A stretch of 64,000 bases of DNA from Lactobacillaceae bacterium L1_55_11 (lineage in GTDB: Bacteria; Bacillota; Bacilli; Lactobacillales; Lactobacillaceae), in NCBI GenBank assembly GCA_029433155.1, contig JAQYTT010000002.1, positions 1 to 64,000 on the forward strand. The letters run 5' to 3'. Shown here piece after piece: positions 18,957 through 26,999 of this stretch. The translations under genes were made by a program, and so were the position numbers. The notes below the pieces were generated by a model. The model ran no database searches, had not been told where the DNA came from, and was given only the letters and a program-made list of their open reading frames with translations. How positions within the stretch are numbered: the first letter of the stretch is position 1; each line of letters opens with the position of its first letter.

Positions 18957-19167
18957 ATTCATTGGTTGGCAAAGGTGTCGACAGGTGCGTTTCAGAAAGT
19001 TAGCGGTCGCTGCGAGCTAACCCACGGTCTTCACTGAGTTACACAACCAAATCATGATGAACGTTGGCCCCGTTACGGCCATTAAGTGGCAGACCTTAGT
19101 CTGCAATTTAGGTGGTACCACGGTGGCAATCGTCCTAATCAATTAGTGATTAGGACGATTTTTTATT
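18957..19167 (+). ncRNA. Tyr T-box leader of tyrS
   Basis: Stem I is closed by ATTGGTTG (near 18960) with CAACCAAAT (near 19045). The specifier loop immediately before the closing strand carries UAC (19040-19042), a Tyr codon. The T-box AGGTGGTACCACGG is at 19110-19123. The terminator stem AATCGTCCTAATC/GATTAGGACGATT ends in a T run at about 19160-19166. The variable base of TGGT pairs with A73, and the tRNA-Tyr gene in this window does have A73. Uncharged tRNA-Tyr would favour read-through. Confidence 0.95.
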
Positions 19168-19180
19168 TAGGAGGTTAAGG

Positions 19181-20431
19181 ATGAACTTTATTGAAGGCTT
19201 GAAATGGCGTGGCGCGCTCAACCAGGTAACCGACGAGGCTGGGTTGTTAAAGGAGATGGATAAGGGACAAATTGGGGCCTACGTGGGTACCGACCCCACG
19301 GCTGATTCCCTCCACCTGGGCCACCTAATCCCATTCATGGTCTTAAAGCGTTTCCAAAATGCCGGTGGTAAGGCGGTCATTATCGTCGGGGGCGCAACTG
19401 GTGCTATTGGTGATCCCCGACCCACCACAGAACGGCAGTTACTCAGTCCTGAACAGTTGGCGATTAACGAGGCGGGGATTAGCAAGCAGGTTAAAAAGCT
19501 TTTCGGCAGTGACGGCACCGTCATCGTCAACAACAATGACTGGCTCGGTAAGCTTAGCCTGACTGAGTTCCTGCGGGACTACGGGAAGCTCTTTTCCGTC
19601 AATGTCATGTTAAAAAAGGACGTGGTGGCCTCTCGGCTGGCAACTGGGATTTCTTACACTGAGTTCACCTACCAAATCCTACAAGCCATTGACTTCCTCC
19701 AGTTGTGGCGCCGTGAAAACGTCCGTTTAGAAATCGGTGGCTCGGACCAGTGGGGTAACATCACGGCTGGGGTGGACCTAATCCACACCATCGAGGGTGC
19801 CGATGCGCCCGCCTTTGGTTTGACGATTCCTTTGATGACTGACTCTAGTGGTAAGAAGTTTGGTAAGTCAGAGGGAAATGCCATTTGGCTCGATGCCAAA
19901 AAAACTTCCCCTTATACTTTCTACCAGTTCTGGTACAACCAAAGCGATGCTGATGTGGTGAAATATTTGAAGTACTTTACCTTCCTCAGCCCCGCTGAAA
20001 TTGACGACCTGGCCAAGGAAGTCGAAACCAATCCGGGCGCTCGGGCGGCGCAAACCCGCTTGGCTGAAGAGGTGACCCGCTTTGTCCACGGTCAGGCCGC
20101 CGTTGATGAGGCCCAGGCCCTGTCAAAGGCCCTCTTTAGTGGGGATGTAGCCGATCTGACTGCCACGCAGATTGAGGATGCCTTTGGTGGCGTTCCCAGC
20201 TTTGACCTGGCTGATGAGCCTAAAAATATCGTTGATTTGCTAGTCGATGCCGGCATTGATTCCTCTAAGCGCCAGGCCCGGGAAGATGTCAGCAATGGGG
20301 CCATCCGGGTTAACGGCGACAAGGTGACCGATTTGGATGCCGAGGTAAATCCTAAAGCCAACTACGACGGCCGCTTTGTCCTGGTCCGCCGGGGTAAGAA
20401 GAAGTACTTCCTGGGCCGGGTACAGGGCTAA
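19181..20431 (+). CDS. tyrS: Tyrosyl-tRNA synthetase
   Basis: 416 residues, a class I enzyme charging tRNA-Tyr. The HIGH-like motif is DSLHLGHLIPF (about residues 42-52), the KMSKS-like loop is KKFGKSEGN (about 226-234), and a C-terminal S4 domain begins near residue 350. AGGAGG lies 9 nt upstream. It is controlled by the preceding Tyr T-box. Confidence 0.97.
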   Translation: MNFIEGLKWRGALNQVTDEAGLLKEMDKGQIGAYVGTDPTADSLHLGHLIPFMVLKRFQNAGGKAVIIVGGATGAIGDPRPTTERQLLSPEQLAINEAGISKQVKKLFGSDGTVIVNNNDWLGKLSLTEFLRDYGKLFSVNVMLKKDVVASRLATGISYTEFTYQILQAIDFLQLWRRENVRLEIGGSDQWGNITAGVDLIHTIEGADAPAFGLTIPLMTDSSGKKFGKSEGNAIWLDAKKTSPYTFYQFWYNQSDADVVKYLKYFTFLSPAEIDDLAKEVETNPGARAAQTRLAEEVTRFVHGQAAVDEAQALSKALFSGDVADLTATQIEDAFGGVPSFDLADEPKNIVDLLVDAGIDSSKRQAREDVSNGAIRVNGDKVTDLDAEVNPKANYDGRFVLVRRGKKKYFLGRVQG

Positions 20432-20490
20432 AAACCCCCAATATTGGTTAAGAAATAAGACATTTTTGTCTTTAATGTATGTTTAATATA

Positions 20491-20679
20491 GGGCCGTTAG
20501 TATACAGGCACAGATATCGATGATTCGATATCCCAAAATAAATGCAGATCAACCGCAGCCCTATATCTATAAATACTTCTCTCTAAACCTAATTTATACC
20601 TTCTCTCCCCGTAGCGGCTGCGGTGAATTTCATTTTATTGACGAAGAGCAGCTTAGCGATTGCGCTAAGCTGCTTTTTG
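20491..20679 (+). ncRNA. Candidate structured small RNA or leader
   Basis: No ORF. Elements in order: hairpin GATATCGA-tgat-TCGATATC (20513-20532); ACCGCAGCC (20552-20560) pairing with GGCTGCGGT (20616-20624); the intervening loop holds two CU-rich runs (ACTTCTCTCT near 20575 and CCTTCTCTCCCC at 20599-20610) complementary to Shine-Dalgarno sequences; and a 12-bp terminator stem with T tract (20647-20679). GCCCTATAT (20558-20566) can instead pair with ATATAGGGC (20486-20494). No Rfam class was recognised by eye. It is either a trans-acting RNA or an attenuator for the ABC genes downstream. Confidence 0.55.
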
Positions 20680-20863
20680 CTGACAAGTAATCCTGAACCA
20701 ATTAGGGCCTCAAGCCTTTAAAACTTGGGGCCTTACTGTTATGATTTAGGTTGGTTACTGTTAAGTTTTTAACATTTTTAGAACGGTCCGGTAGCGGTAA
20801 AAAAGCAAGTAGACCGAACCAGTTAACTGTCAGTGAATCACGAAGAATAGGAGTAGCACAACT
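20680..20863. other. Gap before the ABC operon
   Basis: Contains an imperfect hairpin at about 20704-20736 (AGGGCCTCAAG/CTTGGGGCCTT with G-U pairs) and a TATGAT box shortly after it that may start the ABC operon. No gene seen. Confidence 0.4.
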
Positions 20864-21775
20864 ATGGCGTTGCTAGAATTAAAGAACGTTTCTAAGAAGT
20901 TTGGCCATTACCAGGCCATGGACCAGGTCTCCTTTAACGTTGAGGCCGGTCACATCGTTGGTTTGATTGGTCCTAACGGTGCGGGTAAGTCAACTACGAT
21001 GCGGGCCATCACTGGTTTGATGTCTTACAACAGTGGGGACATTACCTTTGATAACCAACCGGTGACCTTTAACAACCACAAGGCCCTGGATAAGATGGGG
21101 AACTTAATTGAGTATCCTTCCATCTATCCTAACTTGACGGCCTTAGATCACCTGAAGTTGTATGCCATGGATACCAAAGAGCCAGCCGACTTCCGCGACA
21201 TCATGGAGCGGACGCAGATTGACGGTGAGAACTTTGGTAAGCGCAAGGCTAAGCACTTCTCCCTTGGGATGAAGCAGCGTCTAGGTATCGCCATTGCTTT
21301 GATTCGTAACCCTAAGTTGGTCATCTTGGATGAGCCGATGAACGGTTTGGACCCTCAGTCGGTCCACGATGTCCGTGAACTGATTCAGAGCCTGGCCAAG
21401 CAGGGTGTTTCCTTCCTGATTTCTAGCCACCTCCTTGATGAGCTGCAGCGGATTGCTGATGACGTGGTCATCATTAACAAGGGAAAGATTGTCAAGGCCA
21501 CGACCATGCCGGACTTTCTGAGTGGGGATGAACCTAAGATTGTCATCGAAACCAATGACAACGAGGCCCTCTTGAAGTTGGCTGATGAGCTGGCTTGGGA
21601 TGCTCAACAAGAAGGCGGTAAGGTCACCATCAGTGCCAAGGACGGTTTGGACGTGCAGGCCGTGCTCGGTAAGTTGGGTGAAGTTCAGATTGAGGTCAAA
21701 AACATCAACACCCAGCAGGAGAACCTGGAAAATCACCTCCTTGAGATCCTTAAAGACGACGGACAAAAAGGGTGA
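20864..21775 (+). CDS. ABC transporter ATP-binding protein, BcrA type
   Basis: 303 residues. Walker A is GPNGAGKST, the signature reads FSLGMKQRLGIA, Walker B is LVILDEPMNGLDP, and the H-loop is in ISSHLLDEL. A C-terminal extension of about 80 residues is typical of the bacitracin-resistance/exporter subfamily. It is followed after 6 nt by two paralogous permease genes, forming one operon. Likely an exporter, possibly for a peptide or antimicrobial; substrate unknown. Confidence 0.88.
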   Translation: MALLELKNVSKKFGHYQAMDQVSFNVEAGHIVGLIGPNGAGKSTTMRAITGLMSYNSGDITFDNQPVTFNNHKALDKMGNLIEYPSIYPNLTALDHLKLYAMDTKEPADFRDIMERTQIDGENFGKRKAKHFSLGMKQRLGIAIALIRNPKLVILDEPMNGLDPQSVHDVRELIQSLAKQGVSFLISSHLLDELQRIADDVVIINKGKIVKATTMPDFLSGDEPKIVIETNDNEALLKLADELAWDAQQEGGKVTISAKDGLDVQAVLGKLGEVQIEVKNINTQQENLENHLLEILKDDGQKG

Positions 21776-21781
21776 TGAACC

Positions 21782-22558
21782 ATGCTGACATTAATGAAGC
21801 AGGAGTACTTTAAAGTCTTCAAGCAAAATCATTTGCACTGGTGGCTTTTGGTTACTTTTGCCTTTCCCATTTTTATTATTGGTTGCTTTCCGATTGAACG
21901 GATGCAGACCGGTATTTTGAACCTGGGTCAGGGTATTATCATCGTTAATTTCCTAGGCATCATTATGACCGCCCTGATCGCTTCCCAGGAATTTAGCTAC
22001 GGGACGATTCGGCCCCTGCTATCCAGGCGCTTTAACCGCCTCCAGGTCTTTATCTCAAAGATTTTGCTGATTATTAGTGTCTATGTCCTGCTTTTTCTGG
22101 CAGATTTCTTAGGGACCATGGTGGCCAAGCTGTTCTTCGCACCTAGCTTTGACTTTAGCCGTCAGTACGGCGACCCTAATGGTAACGGCTGGGTAGTTAT
22201 TTACCGGACAGTCGGTGAGACCTTCTTGCAGATGCTCTTTATTGCCGGCCTGGTCTTGCTCGTGGTTAACCTGGTCAAGAGTTCTGGGGCAGCGATTGCC
22301 CTTGGCGTGGTGATGGTTTACGGGGTACCGGTTTTGACGGCCCTCTCAACCTTCTTGCTTGGCCAACTACCCTGGTTGAAGTGGGGTCCCCTGCAAATCT
22401 TTCTCGGCATTCAAAACATTGGCCGGCTAGGACCGCAACCTGATATCCTGTATCAGGCGCTGGGGCTAACTCTGGAGCAACTGGTCAGCACCTACGTGGC
22501 CTATATCGTCATTATTTACACCCTGGCTTACTACATTTTCCGTAAGCGCAGCGTTTAA
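21782..22558 (+). CDS. ABC-2 type permease, first copy
   Basis: 258 residues with about six membrane segments. It starts MLTLMKQEYFKVFKQN and ends AYYIFRKRSV. The segment FGTIRPLLSRRF-like (here YGTIRPLLSRRFNR, about residue 75) is typical of BcrB/LanE-type permeases. It shares its plan and many identical stretches with the next gene, so both arose by tandem duplication and probably form a heterodimeric channel with the BcrA-like ATPase. Confidence 0.85.
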   Translation: MLTLMKQEYFKVFKQNHLHWWLLVTFAFPIFIIGCFPIERMQTGILNLGQGIIIVNFLGIIMTALIASQEFSYGTIRPLLSRRFNRLQVFISKILLIISVYVLLFLADFLGTMVAKLFFAPSFDFSRQYGDPNGNGWVVIYRTVGETFLQMLFIAGLVLLVVNLVKSSGAAIALGVVMVYGVPVLTALSTFLLGQLPWLKWGPLQIFLGIQNIGRLGPQPDILYQALGLTLEQLVSTYVAYIVIIYTLAYYIFRKRSV

Positions 22559-22584
22559 TCACAGTTAACTTTAAAGGAGATTCC

Positions 22585-23349
22585 ATGTTAACCCTATTAA
22601 AGCAAGAATTTTTTAAATCCTGGAAGCAAAACCGGATTTATATCTGGTTGATTATTGCCTTGATTGTGCCTTTTATCACCCTGAAAATTTCACCATCCGT
22701 TCAAAGCGTGCCATCCTTTGCCGGTGGCGCCTCCCTGGCTTCTCTGTACGCCTTGGTCGCCATGGCCATTACCTTCACCCAGGAGTTCCATTTTGGTACG
22801 ATTCGGCCCCTCCTGTCCCGCCGCTTTAGCCGGGGGATGGTTTTTACCAGTAAGCTTTTGACCGTGTTTTTGAACTACTTGCTGATGCTGCTGGTGTCCT
22901 TTATTGCGACTCAAATTGCTCAGTTAATTTTTGTTCATGATTCAACCAAGGAAATCCGTACCCAGGTCTGGCAGGTCACGGGAACGATGCTGATTGATAA
23001 CATTTTGAACATGCTCTTCGTGACTGGCCTGGTCCTGTTGATCTCTAACATTGTGAAGAGTTCTGGCGCAGCCATTGGGCTGGGGATGGTCATGCTCGTT
23101 GGTACCGGTATCTTGTCGGCCGCTTCATCTTTCTTGATTGCCATGTGGGAGCCCTTCAAGTGGAACCCCTTCCAGCTGCTCCAAGTGATTGATTACTTCG
23201 GTACCAGTGGTTCTAGCATGTCCATCTTAGACATGCAGGTTCAACAGGCCTACAGCACTGGTCTATGGGCCATTTTCACGGTCTTTGGCCTCTACATTGT
23301 CTTGATTTATGTGATTGCTTACTATATCTTCCGTAAGCGCAGTGTTTAA
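22585..23349 (+). CDS. ABC-2 type permease, second copy
   Basis: 254 residues, six predicted membrane helices. It is a paralogue of the preceding gene: MLTLLKQEFFKSWKQN at the N-terminus, FGTIRPLLSRRFSR in the middle, GLVLLISNIVKSSGAAIGLG near 155 and the same AYYIFRKRSV end. AAGGAG precedes the ATG. It closes the operon before a strong terminator. Confidence 0.85.
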   Translation: MLTLLKQEFFKSWKQNRIYIWLIIALIVPFITLKISPSVQSVPSFAGGASLASLYALVAMAITFTQEFHFGTIRPLLSRRFSRGMVFTSKLLTVFLNYLLMLLVSFIATQIAQLIFVHDSTKEIRTQVWQVTGTMLIDNILNMLFVTGLVLLISNIVKSSGAAIGLGMVMLVGTGILSAASSFLIAMWEPFKWNPFQLLQVIDYFGTSGSSMSILDMQVQQAYSTGLWAIFTVFGLYIVLIYVIAYYIFRKRSV

Positions 23350-23350
23350 T

Positions 23351-23386
23351 AAAAAACGGCAAGTCTTTATGGCTTGCCGTTTTTTA
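23351..23386 (+). terminator. Terminator of the ABC operon
   Basis: AAAAACGGCAAG / CTTGCCGTTTTTT stem and T run. Confidence 0.9.
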
Positions 23387-23450
23387 TTATTTCATGATTT
23401 TGAGGTATAATTTACCACGAAGTTAATTAACTTATAGGAGGGAAAGTTTT

Positions 23451-23963
23451 ATGAAAAGCCGTTTTAACTGGTTGAGTGCCTTGGTCGGCGTGTTCTTCTT
23501 TATCGTTGCCGTTGACATTTTTGCTCAGCCAATCGCGAGTGTGATTTCCTTGTCACTCTTGTTTGGAATTCTAGCCTTTATCCGGGCCATCATGGTGACC
23601 GTTGGGGCCTACCGGGCCCGTAAGGTGGGGGCCATGACATCCAACTGGTGGATTCTCAGTGTTGTCTTTGACCTGATTATCGCCTTTGTCTTCACCTTCC
23701 GGATTGGAATTGGTGTCGGTACGATTGGTATTCTCTTCGCCATCTGGTTCATCTTTGATGCCATTACCGAGTTGCTGAGTGCTCGCATGGTGGGACCGGT
23801 TAGCCGTGGTGCTTTCTGGGTTGCCTTAATCTTTGGGGCCCTGAGCCTGGTACTTGGTATCATCTTGCTCTTCAGCCCACTGATGGCGGCAACGGTTCTG
23901 GTATATGTGATTGCCTTCTATTTCTTAATCTTTGGTATCACTCTCTTTGCCCGCGCCTTCTAA
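23451..23963 (+). CDS. HdeD/DUF308-family membrane protein
   Basis: 170 residues made of six hydrophobic helices arranged as three pairs, with short charged loops (RARKVG near 55, SARMVGPVSRG near 115). This matches the HdeD/DUF308 family, associated with acid tolerance in enterobacteria; function in lactic acid bacteria is not established. TAGGAGGG lies 9 nt before the ATG. It has its own terminator. Confidence 0.75.
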   Translation: MKSRFNWLSALVGVFFFIVAVDIFAQPIASVISLSLLFGILAFIRAIMVTVGAYRARKVGAMTSNWWILSVVFDLIIAFVFTFRIGIGVGTIGILFAIWFIFDAITELLSARMVGPVSRGAFWVALIFGALSLVLGIILLFSPLMAATVLVYVIAFYFLIFGITLFARAF

Positions 23964-23983
23964 GACATAAAAATAAATATAAT

Positions 23984-24022
23984 AAAAAAAAGCCCGGTGG
24001 ATTTAACCACCGGGCTTTTTTT
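23984..24022. terminator. Bidirectional terminator
   Basis: AAAAGCCCGGTGG-atttaa-CCACCGGGCTTTT, shared by the HdeD-like gene and the convergent tRNA-Asn gene. Confidence 0.92.
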
Positions 24023-24028
24023 ATTTAG

Positions 24029-24100
24029 CTGCTCCACCTGGGTTCGAACCAGGGACCTTCACATTAACAGTGTGCTATTCTACCGCTGAACTATGGAGCA
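24029..24100 (-). tRNA. tRNA-Asn (GTT)
   Basis: 72 nt. The acceptor stem TGCTCCA/TGGAGCA is perfect, discriminator G73, anticodon loop CTGTTAA with GTT, and T-arm CCTGG-TTCGAAC-CCAGG. The first pair of the anticodon stem (27-43) would be G-A, a mismatch. CCA is not encoded. Confidence 0.95.
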
Positions 24101-24133
24101 ATAATCCTGCTAAACGGGTTAGCAACAGAAATA

Positions 24134-24162
24134 ATTATACCCATAACCAATTTTCCTGTCAA
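24134..24162 (-). promoter_or_regulatory. tRNA-Asn promoter, perfect consensus
   Basis: TTGACA (24157-24162) and TATAAT (24134-24139) with a 17-bp spacer on the minus strand, 33 bp upstream of the tRNA. Confidence 0.93.
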
Positions 24163-24176
24163 CATTAATTAAAGGG

Positions 24177-24590
24177 TCATGATAATTTGGGGTCATTTTC
24201 ATCATTTAACTGGTCAATCTGTTGGCGTTTAATCTGGGCTAAGCGGGTGCGGACATCAATGCCCATGTCAGCGTTATAAGCGCGTACTGCTTGGGTGGCC
24301 TTGATAATGTGGGCTTCTTTTTGCTGGCCATCATTTAGCTGACCAAGCTCCCTGGTTAGGCGCTGGTTAAAGCGGTCCATAAAGGCGTCTTGAAGGTTTC
24401 TTTGCTCAGCCCGCAGGCTCTCGGCTTCAGCGGTCTGCCCCTGGCTGATTTTGCCTGCTAAGGCTGTCTGGTAGCCGGGAAAGAAAACGTTAGGCTGGCT
24501 GCTGGTCGTCCATTCTTGTTCGGCGGCTGGATCGGGCGCCTTACCAGCTGATAGCTGCTTCTTACTGTGTAAAAAAGAAAATAAAGACAT
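24177..24590 (-). CDS. Unknown protein, helical and charged
   Basis: 137 residues. No family recognised. No signal peptide or membrane segment. Residues 45-137 are rich in Gln, Ala, Glu, Arg and Leu and look helical or coiled-coil (LRAEQRNLQDAFMDRFNQ, RTRLAQIKRQQIDQLNDEN). Its 3' end abuts the tRNA-Asn promoter. It is divergent from the small HTH gene, with only about 80 bp between the starts. AAGG precedes the ATG. Confidence 0.6.
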   Translation of the reverse strand: MSLFSFLHSKKQLSAGKAPDPAAEQEWTTSSQPNVFFPGYQTALAGKISQGQTAEAESLRAEQRNLQDAFMDRFNQRLTRELGQLNDGQQKEAHIIKATQAVRAYNADMGIDVRTRLAQIKRQQIDQLNDENDPKLS

Positions 24591-24639
24591 AAAACTGACC
24601 TTTTGCGTAAAAGAGGTAACATCTTCGTTAAGAATTTGT

Positions 24640-24645
24640 TACAAT
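24640..24645 (+). promoter_or_regulatory. -10 box of the HTH gene
   Basis: TTACAAT immediately before an ATG at 24646. A transcript starting from it would lack that ATG, which argues for the TTG start at 24673. Confidence 0.45.
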
Positions 24646-24672
24646 ATGGTGACAGAAAGAGGGATATCCGTT

Positions 24673-24969
24673 TTGCGTTCAGTATTTAATGATAAACAAC
24701 GAATTTTGCGTCTGTACTCAGCCTTAATCAGCCACCGGGCCTTGTCCATCGATCAAATCGAAGACATGTTCTTTGTTGGCCGGAAGACAGTCCAGCGAGA
24801 CATCGCTGAAATTCGGCGTTTCTTAGAGGACCTGCAATACGGAGAACCCATCCAATCCGAAGTCGTTTTTGACCGCCAGGCCAAGAAGTACCGGTTAACG
24901 GAGATGGATAACCTCTTTAGCGTTTTTGATAAAATCAATCAAATTGATGAAGAATCCTTTGACGGTTAG
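24673..24969 (+). CDS. Small HTH protein, DeoR/HTH_11-like
   Basis: 98 residues from TTG 24673 (AGAGGG 9 nt upstream). The ATG at 24646 lies directly after a -10 box and is unlikely. Residues 10-55 form a winged helix-turn-helix: RILRLYSALISHRALSIDQIEDMFFVGRKTVQRDIAEI, with the recognition helix around VGRKTVQRDI. This is the N-terminal domain of WYL/DeoR-type regulators without the ligand-binding part. It is a candidate DNA-binding protein of unknown target. Confidence 0.7.
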   Translation: MRSVFNDKQRILRLYSALISHRALSIDQIEDMFFVGRKTVQRDIAEIRRFLEDLQYGEPIQSEVVFDRQAKKYRLTEMDNLFSVFDKINQIDEESFDG

Positions 24970-24987
24970 ATTGTACCATAGCCTAAC

Positions 24988-25012
24988 CAGCAGCCCTAAG
25001 TCAGGGCTGCTG
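24988..25012 (+). repeat. Perfect 10-bp hairpin after the HTH gene
   Basis: CAGCAGCCCT/AGGGCTGCTG with a 5-nt loop and no T run; it precedes the terminator by about 10 nt. Confidence 0.6.
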
Positions 25013-25021
25013 ATAAAGAAC

Positions 25022-25045
25022 AACCACCCAGTTGGGTGGTTTTTT
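25022..25045 (+). terminator. Terminator of the HTH gene
   Basis: AACCACCC-agtt-GGGTGGTT followed by TTTTT. Confidence 0.88.
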
Positions 25046-25144
25046 ATTGCCTTAAAACCGAATATTGTTAGGAAATCTGCCATTAAATTTCGCACTAAAG
25101 CCGAATGGTGCTAGACTGAAAAAAATTTTAGCTTGGGGGAGTCT

Positions 25145-26155
25145 ATGGTAAAAAGGACGGTCTTGGTAGCCGGCCGCGGGGCAACGGCGGTGAAAGTAAT
25201 CCGGGCGGCCCGGGCCCTGCAGCTCGGGACTGTGGCCGTATACAGTAAGCCTGAGCGTGATGCCCTCCATACCCGCCTGGCTGACTCGGCCTACCAGATT
25301 GGACCCGCTCCCCTTGAAGAAAGCTACCTTAACCAGGGGGCCCTGCTAACCTTGGCTGCCTTAAAGCAAATTGACCGTATTTATCCGGCCCTACCTTATC
25401 TAGCAACTGAACCAGCTTTTACCAAGCAAGCTGAAGAGGCTGGACTGACGGTGGTGGGCCCCAGTGCCCAGGTACTGGCTGACCTAGCCCAAGAATCCGT
25501 GCCAAATCAGCCGTCGGCATTAGAGGTGGAGGTCCCCTTCTTTGTTGATGGGCAGGGAAACTTCCAAGGTCTCCTGGTTGCCCCATTCCAATCGAGTACG
25601 GGGGCTGTCCTAGGATTACAAACGGCAACGGCAGGCAGTGAAACAACGGCCATTTTGAATCAGGTTAAGGACTGGCTGCAACCCACTGGGTACCGTGGTT
25701 TGGGGGCGGCGAAATTAACTGGGGATGCCCAGTCAGGCTACCAGATCCAGGGCCTGACTCCGGGGTATAGTCCTGCAGCGGACCTGGCTGAGTCGGTTTG
25801 GGATGTTGACTTAGTCCAGGCTCAGCTCCAACTAAGCTGGCAGCCAGACTGGACCTTACCGCCAATGCCAAATGACCGTCCCAGCGCAATCTTAATCGAG
25901 ATTAAGGCCGCTGACAGTGGCACCGTGACCGCTCTGCACCTGCCCAGTGGTCTTGGCCTCCGCCTAGAAACTGACCTGTATCCCGGGGCACCAGTTAATA
26001 CCAATTATGACCAAACGATTGCCACCCTGATTGCAACTGGCCCCGACTTGGCGACTGCCTACCAACGGCTGTACTTAGCCTTGGGTGAGACTGTTATTGC
26101 CGGTCTACCAACCAACCTGGACCAGCTAGTCTTAGAATTGAATCAATTGAGTTAG
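25145..26155 (+). CDS. Degenerate biotin-carboxylase-like protein
   Basis: 336 residues. Residues about 1-112 follow the biotin carboxylase N-domain ([52 protein letters not shown]). The last 85 follow its C-terminal domain ([32 protein letters not shown]). Between them about 80 residues of the ATP-grasp domain, including the glycine-rich loop, are missing, and the catalytic NTRIQVEH-type segment reads [12 protein letters not shown]. The normal HPGYGFLSEN is [12 protein letters not shown] biotin-carboxylating activity is therefore unlikely. It is the first gene of the oxoprolinase operon, in the place where lactobacilli often have accC. No biotin carrier gene is present. Confidence 0.7.
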   Translation: MVKRTVLVAGRGATAVKVIRAARALQLGTVAVYSKPERDALHTRLADSAYQIGPAPLEESYLNQGALLTLAALKQIDRIYPALPYLATEPAFTKQAEEAGLTVVGPSAQVLADLAQESVPNQPSALEVEVPFFVDGQGNFQGLLVAPFQSSTGAVLGLQTATAGSETTAILNQVKDWLQPTGYRGLGAAKLTGDAQSGYQIQGLTPGYSPAADLAESVWDVDLVQAQLQLSWQPDWTLPPMPNDRPSAILIEIKAADSGTVTALHLPSGLGLRLETDLYPGAPVNTNYDQTIATLIATGPDLATAYQRLYLALGETVIAGLPTNLDQLVLELNQLS

Positions 26156-26165
26156 GAGGACTGCC

Positions 26166-26942
26166 ATGCAACCCAGTGATTTTCGTCAGAAAGTTCGTCA
26201 AAACCTGTACCAAAAGCCAACGGCAGGGATTTGTCCGGGTTATGCTCAGGCCAATTTGATTGTTTTACCCGTTGATGATGCCCGCGATTTTGAGGAGTTA
26301 GCCCGTAAAAATTCTCAGGCGATTCCCCTCCTAGAAGTCGGTGAGGTCGGCAGTCCCTACCTCAAGCGCCTGGGTAAGGATGTGGATCTGCGGACTGCCA
26401 TTCCCAAGTACCGGATTTACCGTAAGGGGGAGCTAGCAGAAGAGCCCCTGGCCGTTACGGATTACTGGCGTGATGACCTGGTCCCCTTCCTGATTGGCTG
26501 CAGCTTTTCCTTTGAAGATATGCTTTTAGCCGGCGGGATTGAAATCCGCCACATTACCGAAAAGGTGAACGTGCCAATGTATACCACCAACCAGCCCTTG
26601 GATGGGGCCGGCCGCTTTAGCGGCCAGATGGTGGTCAGCATGCGGCCAATTCCCGCTGACCAGGTTGACCAGGCGGTTGCCATTACTAGTCAGGTGCCCG
26701 ATGTTCACGGGGCGCCGGTTCAGATCGGTCACCCAGAGGAGCTGGGGATCAAGGACCTAAGCCAACCTGATTTTGGCCAGGCGGTCACTATCAAAGACGG
26801 TGAGGTCCCAGTCTTTTGGGCCTGCGGGGTGACACCCCAGGCGGCGGTCATGGCTTCCAAGGTCGACTTTGCCATCACCCATGCCCCCGGCCATATGTTG
26901 GTGACTGACCTACCAAATACTGAGTTAATCCGGGCGGTTTAA
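26166..26942 (+). CDS. DUF1445 (YcsI-like) putative hydro-lyase
   Basis: 258 residues, cytoplasmic. The typical DUF1445 course is seen: a start near [52 protein letters not shown] in the middle, and [28 protein letters not shown] at the end. The Bacillus YcsI homologue sits in the same kind of operon. A related domain occurs in vertebrate D-glutamate cyclase, so a role in 5-oxoproline or D-glutamate metabolism is a reasonable inference. AGGAGG precedes the ATG. Confidence 0.85.
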   Translation: MQPSDFRQKVRQNLYQKPTAGICPGYAQANLIVLPVDDARDFEELARKNSQAIPLLEVGEVGSPYLKRLGKDVDLRTAIPKYRIYRKGELAEEPLAVTDYWRDDLVPFLIGCSFSFEDMLLAGGIEIRHITEKVNVPMYTTNQPLDGAGRFSGQMVVSMRPIPADQVDQAVAITSQVPDVHGAPVQIGHPEELGIKDLSQPDFGQAVTIKDGEVPVFWACGVTPQAAVMASKVDFAITHAPGHMLVTDLPNTELIRAV

Positions 26943-26999
26943 CTAATTATGCCAAATAACACAACCATCAACGCTAGAAACCAGGAGGGCTTTAAGAAA

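Noticed and set aside
21281-21766. 161-residue minus-strand ORF
   Set aside because: Antisense shadow of the BcrA-like ATPase gene.
24646-24672. Extended N-terminus of the HTH protein from ATG 24646
   Set aside because: The ATG directly follows a -10 box and would not be in the transcript; a TTG at 24673 has a ribosome binding site.
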